From Treponema sp. (GTDB taxonomy: Bacteria > Spirochaetota > Spirochaetia > Treponematales > Breznakiellaceae), in contig JAISRW010000062.1 in NCBI GenBank assembly GCA_031273405.1, positions 1-7,689 of the forward strand: a stretch of DNA of 7,689 nt. Reading direction: 5' to 3'. Position 1 is the first letter of the stretch. Each line of letters starts with the position of its first letter. The translations under genes and the position numbers were made by a program. Of this stretch, positions 1 to 5,537 are shown piece by piece. Below the pieces are notes generated by a model. It was not told the origin of the DNA, ran no database searches, and saw nothing but the letters and a program-made list of their open reading frames with translations.

Positions 1-297
1 AAGGAATACCCGGAAGTGACGAAGGTGGTAGGGGAGCTAAAGAAGCTGAGTCTGGGAGAACGGCTGCGTATGCTGGCGGATGAGCGGGAGAAGCGGCGGA
101 AGGATTTCCGCGCCATGAAACGATACATCCGGGAGGAAGCCCTGGAAGAAGGCCGTACGGAAGGCAGGGAGGAAGGCCGCGCGGAAGCAGACCAGGAGAA
201 GCTGGAAGCGGCCCGAAAATTCAAAGCAGTGGGACTTTCGGCTGAGTTTATCGCCGAAAGCCTGAAACTGCCGCTTGAAACGGTCGATAGCTTATAA
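1..297 (+). CDS. Rpn-family PD-(D/E)XK nuclease / transposase-like protein, C-terminal part
   Basis: The frame is open from the left edge of the window to a TAA at 295-297, so this is the 3' part of a gene whose start and nuclease core lie outside; a GTG at 16 is in frame but there is no reason to prefer it. The visible 98 residues show what is typical of the C-terminal region of Rpn (recombination-promoting nuclease, PDDEXK_2) proteins: a charged helical stretch, then an Arg/Glu/Gly-rich low-complexity run (EGRTEGREEGRAEA), then the closing segment 'KLEAARKFKAVGLSAEFIAE' with a helix-turn-helix-like look. Members of this family are RecA-independent DNA endonucleases that stimulate recombination and are often present in many copies per genome. 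The catalytic residues are not in this window, so activity cannot be judged. The family call is quite sure; intactness is unknown. Confidence 0.82.
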   Translation, partial: KEYPEVTKVVGELKKLSLGERLRMLADEREKRRKDFRAMKRYIREEALEEGRTEGREEGRAEADQEKLEAARKFKAVGLSAEFIAESLKLPLETVDSL

Positions 298-316
298 GGG
301 CGAGGAGGAGTTTGAT

Positions 317-355
317 ATGCCGGCGAAGCAAAAACGGTGTCAGTCACCTCTTTGA
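317..355 (+). other. 12-codon reading frame behind a near-perfect Shine-Dalgarno; possible truncated gene start
   Basis: Twenty bases after the Rpn stop codon an ATG follows GAGGAGGAG (302-310; AGGAGG core 303-308) at 8 nt spacing, an optimal ribosome-binding site. The frame reads MPAKQKRCQSPL and then stops at TGA 353-355. The last half of the frame is made by the palindromic repeat copy at 331-348, and the end runs into the 3' end of the convergent receiver gene. I read it as the surviving start of a gene cut off by the repeat or by rearrangement, but a genuine tiny peptide or chance cannot be excluded. No function is recognised. Confidence 0.25.
331..348 (+). repeat. Palindromic short repeat, copy 1 (overlaps a stop codon)
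   Basis: AAAACGGTGTCAGTCACC matches the copies at 7436-7453 and 7621-7638 (15 of 18 positions identical to the latter). The 13-base core is a decayed form of the palindrome GGTGAC-W-GTCACC. The TGA stop of the - strand receiver gene (344-346) lies inside it. Read on the - strand the repeat gives GGTG-ACTGA-CACC followed by GTTTTT, so it may also serve as a weak terminator for the receiver operon, although a 4-bp stem is short. Its resemblance to REP-type elements is inference. Confidence 0.5.
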
Positions 356-715
356 CAGAATGGCGTGTACTTTGGGCCGCAGCACTTCGGCATTGATCGG
401 CTTTACGATATAGTCCCCGGCGCCGTGGTCGTAGGCGGTTACGATCATGTCGGGCGCGGCATGAGAGGTGATAAAAATAACCGGGGTTTCCTCACAACCG
501 GGGATGTCCCTCATGCTGTCGATAACCTCAAACCCGGTTATACCGGGCATTTCTATATCCAACAAAACCAGATCGACTTTTGTCTTTTTTAAAATGTCCA
601 GCGCGAGTTCACCGGACTTGGCCAAGAGTATGTCGTATTCTCCTTCCAGGATGACTTTAATGGTCCTCAGGTTCATCGACATGTCATCCACCGCTAAAAC
701 AGTCTTCTTCTCCAT
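344..715 (-). CDS. Single-domain response regulator (CheY-like receiver only)
   Basis: This 123-residue protein is a complete receiver domain and nothing else. The phosphorylation site is Asp53 (VLLDIEMPG), the acidic pocket is Asp10-Asp11, the switch residue is Thr83 (FITSH), and the conserved lysine is Lys105 (DYIVKP). It should be phosphorylated by a histidine kinase or HPt protein not in this window and act by protein-protein contact, since there is no DNA-binding or enzymatic output domain. ATG 713-715 is preceded by AGAGG at 8 nt spacing, which supports this start. It lies 44 nt downstream of the second receiver gene in the same direction and is about half identical to it with no gaps, so the pair came from a tandem duplication and is probably co-transcribed. 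Its C-terminus ends inside the short repeat at 331-348. Kinase partner and output are unknown. Confidence 0.9.
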   Translation of the reverse strand: MEKKTVLAVDDMSMNLRTIKVILEGEYDILLAKSGELALDILKKTKVDLVLLDIEMPGITGFEVIDSMRDIPGCEETPVIFITSHAAPDMIVTAYDHGAGDYIVKPINAEVLRPKVHAILSKR

Positions 716-759
716 AACAACAACCTCTTGGCCGTACTCTTACGAGCCTTCTTTAGGTA

Positions 760-1212
760 TTATACCGCACTCACCCCGGTAATGTCATTAGATGGAGCTA
801 TAAAACATCTGCCGTCCTTAGTGATAAATACATGCTTTACGCCGACTCCGTTTGCCGCGGCAAAGACCTTCCGCAGCAGAATGTCGGGCTCAAACGGTTT
901 CATCACATAATCTTTAGCGCCTTTTTTCAGCGCCAGTTCGATAAGCTCGGTAGTAACATGGGAAGTTACGAAAATGACCGGGGTATCCACCGCATTGGGA
1001 AGTTTCCGGATCATTTCCAGGGTTTCAAACCCCGACATGCCGGGCATATCGATGTCCAGCAGTATCGCATCGACCTCTGTCGCGCCCAGAATAGAGAGGG
1101 CGATCTCTCCCGATTTGGCCAAACGTACGTCAAAATGCTTTTCCAGCGCGATTTTCACGGTTCTAAGATACATGGAAGTATCGTCAACCACCAGAACAAC
1201 TTTTTTATCCAT
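760..1212 (-). CDS. Response regulator receiver protein with a short C-terminal extension
   Basis: The protein has 150 residues. Residues 1-120 form a full receiver domain: Asp10-Asp11 acidic pocket, Asp53 phosphoacceptor (ILLDIDMPG), Thr83 switch residue (FVTSH) and Lys105 (DYVMKP). Unlike its neighbour it carries a tail of about 30 residues (ITKDGRCFIAPSNDI and onward), too short for a normal output domain. The tail faintly recalls the first strands of a LytTR DNA-binding domain, which would make it a remnant, but this rests on a few residues only. A hand alignment to the downstream receiver gives 61 identities in the first 116 positions without gaps. It is the first gene of the two-gene - strand unit, placed after a strong promoter-like sequence and a leader of about 190 nt. 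The ribosome-binding site is modest (AAGAGAA near the ATG). It probably works in a phosphorelay; partners are not visible. Confidence 0.9.
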   Translation of the reverse strand: MDKKVVLVVDDTSMYLRTVKIALEKHFDVRLAKSGEIALSILGATEVDAILLDIDMPGMSGFETLEMIRKLPNAVDTPVIFVTSHVTTELIELALKKGAKDYVMKPFEPDILLRKVFAAANGVGVKHVFITKDGRCFIAPSNDITGVSAV

Positions 1213-1286
1213 TGGTTTCTCTTTTGCCTTCTCTTAAATTGTTTGCTCGTAAATCAGACGATTTTAACACGACTAATACCTGACGC

Positions 1287-1313
1287 GGTTCCAATATGTC
1301 AGATTTTGGAACC
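1287..1313 (-). promoter_or_regulatory. Perfect 8-bp stem-loop in the receiver-operon leader
   Basis: GGTTCCAA (1287-1294) and TTGGAACC (1306-1313) are exact inverted repeats around an 11-base loop. The dyad falls within the predicted untranslated leader of the - strand receiver operon, 75 nt before the start codon. It has no following T-run, so it is not a standard intrinsic terminator; it could be an operator for a dimeric repressor or an RNA structure that affects translation or stability. Function is inferred from position only. Confidence 0.45.
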
Positions 1314-1325
1314 AACTCACCTTTC

Positions 1326-1388
1326 TTAACAAAACTCCGGACTCAAAAGGCCGCATGATATATCTGCTTGTTCACCACAAAGAATCAT
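1326..1388 (-). other. Leader reading frame (20 codons) next to a perfect Shine-Dalgarno
   Basis: Directly after the predicted transcription start of the receiver operon, the - strand carries GGAAGGAGGG (complement of 1389-1398), then an ATG at 1388 opening a 20-codon frame (MILCGEQADISCGLLSPEFC) with TAA at 1326-1328. The ATG is only 1 nt from AGGAGG, which is too close for efficient initiation. A GTG at 1378-1376 would have 11 nt spacing and give 11 codons. It may be a leader peptide, a ribosome standby site or a relic of a lost gene start. Low confidence that anything is translated. Confidence 0.2.
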
Positions 1389-1406
1389 CCCTCCTTCCGT
1401 ATTGAC

Positions 1407-1435
1407 ATTATAAACATCTATCCTTAGTCTGACAA
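1407..1435 (-). promoter_or_regulatory. Sigma70-type promoter for the receiver operon
   Basis: On the - strand TTGTCA (complement of 1430-1435, 5 of 6 to consensus) is followed by exactly 17 bases and then TATAAT (complement of 1407-1412, a perfect -10). Transcription would start near 1399-1401 and run through a leader of about 190 nt into the receiver gene starting at 1212. The A-rich sequence just upstream of the -35 strengthens the case. This is the best promoter match in the window. Confidence 0.7.
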
Positions 1436-1475
1436 TATTTTTTGATTTTTTTTTGATTATATCGTTTATTTTCAT
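1436..1475 (-). promoter_or_regulatory. AT-rich UP-element-like tract
   Basis: Immediately upstream of the - strand -35 box, the - strand carries a run of nine A's and further short A-runs (the + strand shows T-runs at about 1437-1457). A-tracts at this position are known to bind the RNA polymerase alpha C-terminal domain and raise promoter strength. The tract is far more AT-rich than the surrounding coding DNA. It also lies upstream of the rightward promoter and may bend DNA for both. Confidence 0.4.
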
Positions 1476-1500
1476 TGTTTTTGCGTCCAAAACCGGACCC

Positions 1501-1529
1501 TTGCCGAGTAAGGCGAAGCCAATTATACT
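1501..1529 (+). promoter_or_regulatory. Sigma70-type promoter for the phosphohexomutase-TRAP gene run
   Basis: TTGCCG (1501-1506, 4 of 6 to consensus) and TATACT (1524-1529, 5 of 6) are separated by exactly 17 bases. Transcription would start near 1535-1537, giving an untranslated leader of about 36 nt before the ATG at 1572. The position is right for expression of the phosphohexomutase and, because of the short gap to tatT, probably the transporter too. No operator was recognised around it. Confidence 0.55.
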
Positions 1530-1571
1530 GAAACAAGGCGTTACTTTAGAGAAAAACCAGAGGAAAGAAGG

Positions 1572-3362
1572 ATGGGGGAAGAAAGAATGGATAAAAACGC
1601 AATCACCGGGCGGGCTAAGGATTATATCGCCAGGGAACGGGATGCAGGATTTCGGAAAGAAGCGGAAGACCTTTTGACCAAGGAAGACTGGAAAGAACTG
1701 GAAGATCGCTTCTACCGGAACCTGGAATTCGGGACGGGCGGTTTACGGGGGATTATAGGCGGCGGGTACAACCGTATGAACACCCTGGTGGTCAAGAGCG
1801 CCACCCAGGGCCTGGCCGCGTATGTCAGAAAGGCCTTTCCGGATAAGGATAGGTCGGGAACGCTGAAAGCGGTTATCGCTTATGACAGCCGGCATTATTC
1901 CGCCGAATTCGCCGAAGCCGCCGCCCTTATACTTGCGGCAAACGGCGTTAAAACCTATCTCTTTTCCTCTCTGCGGCCCACGCCCGAGCTGTCCTATGCC
2001 ATCAGAAGCCTGGGCTGCGACACGGGAATCGTGGTCACCGCGAGCCACAATCCTCCCCAATACAACGGGTACAAAGCCTATTGGAACGACGGTTCCCAGG
2101 TGATTGCCCCCCACGATCAGGGGATCATCGACGAAGTAAACGCCGTTACGGACATTAAGGAGATCTCCCGCCCGGAGGCTCTGGACAAGGGACTCCTGGA
2201 AATAATCGACGAGCGGATAGACGAGCCCTATCAGGCCATGGTCAGGAGCCGGCTTTTCAGGCCGGACCTTATTAAGGCCAAAGCCGGGGAGGTGAAGATC
2301 GTCTACACTCCCCTGCACGGAACCGGCGCCATGCATGTCGAAGCGGTTCTGGGAAGCCTGGGGCTCAAGGTTATCACCGTGCCTGAACAGCGGGAGGGCA
2401 ACGGGGACTTCCCCACCGTGTCCTTCCCGAACCCGGAAGAAGCCGCCGCCCTGGAAATGGCGGTAAATCTGGGCAAAAAGACCGCCGCCGATGTGGTCAT
2501 GGCCACGGACCCCGACGCCGACCGCCTGGGTATCGCCGTTCCCGCATCCGGTAACGCGGGGGAATTCACCCTTTTAACCGGGAACCAGCTTGGTACTCTC
2601 CTGGCGGACTATATCTTTCTTTCTTTGAAAGAATCCGGTAAAATGCCCGTAAAACCGGCTATGGTAAATTCCATCGTTACCACAGGTATGCAGAAGCGGG
2701 TTGCCGCCTTTTACGGGGCCGAATGTTTCGAGTGTCTTACCGGCTTCAAGTGGATAGCCGATATATGGCGGCGGAGCGAAACCGACGGGAAGGGCTATAC
2801 CGTTGTGTACGGCACCGAGGAAAGCTACGGCTACCTTGTGGAACCGGAAGTCCGGGACAAAGACGGGATTTCCGCCGCCGCCATGACCGCCGAAATGACC
2901 CTCTACTGGCGGAGCAAGGGGAAAAGCCTCCTTACCCGGCTGGAAGAACTCTACCTGATCAACGGGTACTGGCAGGAACTGGGGATTTCCAAATACTTCC
3001 AGGGACCTCAGGGACCGGCCGTTATGAAGGGCATCATGGATGAATACCGCAAGAATCCCCCGAAAACCCTGGGGGGCATTACGGTGGAGAAAGTCCGGGA
3101 CATCCTGGAATCGGTCTGGAAATACCCCGGCAATCCCGGTCATACGGATACGGTGGACCTTCCCAAGAGCGATGTGCTCCAGTTCTACCTTACGGACGGA
3201 ACGGTGGTAAGCGCCCGGCCCAGCGGGACCGAGCCTAAGATCAAATTCTACGCTTCGTGCTGTGCCGAGGCAGGAAGCGGCGGACTTGAGGCCGCAAAGT
3301 CGGAAGCGGCGAAGAAACTTGAGGCCATTAAGAAGGAGATACGGGCGGTCATTGGAGAATAA
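1572..3362 (+). CDS. Alpha-D-phosphohexomutase (phosphoglucomutase/phosphomannomutase)
   Basis: This cytoplasmic enzyme interconverts hexose 1-phosphate and 6-phosphate through a phosphoserine intermediate. All four hallmark motifs are present in order in the 596-residue protein: the catalytic serine loop TASHNP (Ser158), the magnesium loop DPDADR (Asp313, Asp315, Asp317), the sugar-binding loop GTEESYG (414-420) and the phosphate-binding loop RPSGTEPK (549-556). The N-terminal FGTGGLRG (53-60) is also typical. Length and motif wording fit the long PgcA/PGM2-like branch (about 570-600 residues) rather than the shorter 450-residue ManB or GlmM; substrate choice between glucose and mannose phosphates cannot be settled by eye. 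ATG 1572 has AGAGG at 8 nt spacing; a second ATG at 1587 with a weaker site is an alternative start that would trim five residues. The next gene, tatT, begins 26 nt after the stop with no terminator between, so co-transcription is likely. Confidence 0.93.
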   Translation: MGEERMDKNAITGRAKDYIARERDAGFRKEAEDLLTKEDWKELEDRFYRNLEFGTGGLRGIIGGGYNRMNTLVVKSATQGLAAYVRKAFPDKDRSGTLKAVIAYDSRHYSAEFAEAAALILAANGVKTYLFSSLRPTPELSYAIRSLGCDTGIVVTASHNPPQYNGYKAYWNDGSQVIAPHDQGIIDEVNAVTDIKEISRPEALDKGLLEIIDERIDEPYQAMVRSRLFRPDLIKAKAGEVKIVYTPLHGTGAMHVEAVLGSLGLKVITVPEQREGNGDFPTVSFPNPEEAAALEMAVNLGKKTAADVVMATDPDADRLGIAVPASGNAGEFTLLTGNQLGTLLADYIFLSLKESGKMPVKPAMVNSIVTTGMQKRVAAFYGAECFECLTGFKWIADIWRRSETDGKGYTVVYGTEESYGYLVEPEVRDKDGISAAAMTAEMTLYWRSKGKSLLTRLEELYLINGYWQELGISKYFQGPQGPAVMKGIMDEYRKNPPKTLGGITVEKVRDILESVWKYPGNPGHTDTVDLPKSDVLQFYLTDGTVVSARPSGTEPKIKFYASCCAEAGSGGLEAAKSEAAKKLEAIKKEIRAVIGE

Positions 3363-3388
3363 CGATATTAATTAATTGAGAGGTGTAG

Positions 3389-4375
<987 letters not shown>

Positions 4376-4455
4376 ACCGGGCCGGGCGGCGTCCTGTATA
4401 TATTCAGGGGCGTACTAACGGCTCTAAAAATACTTACATAGAAAATCCGGCTTTC

Positions 4456-4471
4456 TTACCGGGTAACGTTA
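4456..4471. promoter_or_regulatory. Small overlapping dyads in the tatT-tatP gap
   Basis: The 119-nt gap between tatT and tatP contains TTACC-G-GGTAA (4456-4466) overlapping the palindrome TAACGTTA (4464-4471), just upstream of the tatP ribosome-binding site (GAGGAG, 4483-4488). A shorter hairpin, CCTG/CAGG with an 8-base AT loop, lies at 4393-4408. No convincing -35/-10 pair and no T-run after either hairpin were seen, so I favour an RNA processing or regulatory site between cistrons over a promoter or terminator. Confidence 0.3.
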
Positions 4472-4494
4472 GAGGATAGTTTGAGGAGAGTATT

Positions 4495-5526
4495 ATGAGA
4501 AGATTCGTATGTATCTTAACGCTGGCCGTCCTTTTACCGGGAATTTTTTGCTCCGAATCTCTTTATGCCCAAAGAAGAAGGCCGCAGGGCGGAAAACAGG
4601 TCCTCAAGATAGCCTCCCTTGTACCGGAAGACAGCCCCTGGGGGCGGGCGATAAACCAAATAGCCGAAGAATGGTACGCGACAACCAACGGCGAAGTGGA
4701 ACTCCAGGTCTCCCACGGCGGGGTGTTAGGCTCCGAGGTTGCCGTCCTGCAGCAGCTCCGTTTAGGCCAAATCCAGGGCGCTGTTTTGACTTCCTTCGGA
4801 TTAAACTCCATCTCCAAAGGAATCATCACCTTAAGCTGTCCTTTCCTTATCCGCGACGATCGGGAACTCGAAATCGTGTTGAACGAACTGAAACCTGAAC
4901 TTGAGGCAAAGCTCAACACCGGCGGCGTCTTAACCCTTTGCTGGGCCCAGGTCGGCTGGATCAAGGTCTTCTCAAAAGAACCGGTCTTTGTCCCGGCGGA
5001 CCTTAAAAAACAAAAACTGGCCGGCGGCGAGAATGAGCTTGAAATGATGCAGGCCTTCAAGGCCATGGGGTATCAGATGATCCCCGTATCCCTCAACGAT
5101 CTCCTCTTTGCCCTGAACGGCGGCATGGTTGACGCGGTCTATCAAAGCCCTATTTATGTGGGGAGTATGCAGCTTTTTGGGGTGGTTAAAAACATGGCGT
5201 CCATCAACATTGCCCCCTTTATGGGAGGCATAGTTTTGAGCAGGGAAGCCTGGGCCTCCGTGCCCCGCCAGTACCGGTCCCAGCTCCAGGCGATTGCCAA
5301 ACGGGTTGAACAGGAAATTCACCGGTCTACCCAGCAGTTGGAAGCGGGTGTCATCAAAACCATGACGCAGCACGGGCTCAGGATAAACCAGTTAAGCCCT
5401 CAGCAGGAACAGGCATGGTATGACGATACCGGCAAGGCTATGCCCGCCTTGCTCGGTACGGTCTTTGACCGGGATATTTACGAAAGAATCACCGCCCTGT
5501 TGCAGGCTTACCGGGGCCGGCGGTAA
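4495..5526 (+). CDS. tatP: TatP-like TRAP substrate-binding protein (DctP family)
   Basis: The 343-residue protein is a periplasmic solute-binding protein of the DctP/TRAP class. A signal peptide ends at SLYA-Q (cleavage after Ala25); Cys19 is not in a lipobox, so it should be soluble. Family hallmarks include 'LKIASLVPEDSPWGRAI' near the mature start, 'LGSEVAVLQQLRLGQIQGA' (78-96), and 'NELEMMQAFKAMGYQMIPVS' followed by 'LNGGMVDAVYQSP' (180-219). In canonical acid-binding DctP proteins the segment K-[LI]-R-V supplies the arginine that clamps the substrate carboxylate; here it reads KLAGG, with Ala176 in place of that arginine, and the usual Asn-Pro after VDGQE is Ser-Pro (218-219). This points to a ligand other than a simple carboxylate, as suggested for the T. 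pallidum orthologue Tp0957. The start is supported by GAGGAG upstream. The gene lies 119 nt after tatT and 11 nt before the permease. Confidence 0.9.
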   Translation: MRRFVCILTLAVLLPGIFCSESLYAQRRRPQGGKQVLKIASLVPEDSPWGRAINQIAEEWYATTNGEVELQVSHGGVLGSEVAVLQQLRLGQIQGAVLTSFGLNSISKGIITLSCPFLIRDDRELEIVLNELKPELEAKLNTGGVLTLCWAQVGWIKVFSKEPVFVPADLKKQKLAGGENELEMMQAFKAMGYQMIPVSLNDLLFALNGGMVDAVYQSPIYVGSMQLFGVVKNMASINIAPFMGGIVLSREAWASVPRQYRSQLQAIAKRVEQEIHRSTQQLEAGVIKTMTQHGLRINQLSPQQEQAWYDDTGKAMPALLGTVFDRDIYERITALLQAYRGRR

Positions 5527-5537
5527 CCGGGGAAGGT

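Noticed and set aside
166..195. EGRxEGR run in the Rpn protein as a novel repeat
   Set aside because: This low-complexity Arg/Glu/Gly stretch is common in the C-terminal region of the family.
832..1329. + strand frame of 165 codons across the receiver gene and its leader
   Set aside because: It is antisense to a receiver gene whose motifs are complete; its composition is not protein-like and it runs through promoter and hairpin sequence.
1213..1400. A c-di-GMP or other known riboswitch in the receiver-operon leader
   Set aside because: None of the conserved riboswitch core sequences I know could be found; only a single simple hairpin is evident.
1438..1458. T-runs near 1438-1458 as a terminator
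   Set aside because: No GC-rich stem precedes them on the + strand, and they sit just upstream of a -35 box on the other strand, where an A-tract makes better sense as a promoter element.
1743..2336. Long - strand frame opposite the phosphohexomutase (197 codons)
   Set aside because: It lies fully within the mutase gene, antisense to conserved motif-coding sequence, and resembles no known protein.
4495..4572. TatP as a lipoprotein or twin-arginine substrate
   Set aside because: Cys19 is preceded by GIF, not a lipobox, and MRRF lacks the rest of a twin-arginine motif; a normal Sec signal with cleavage after SLYA fits better. The 'Tat' in the gene names here means TPR-associated TRAP, not twin-arginine translocation.
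4563..5066. Long reading frame on the - strand opposite tatP (167 codons)
   Set aside because: It overlaps a convincing + strand gene completely, its product is rich in Ser/Pro/Arg with no family resemblance, and no ribosome-binding site precedes it; it is a shadow of GC-biased codon use.
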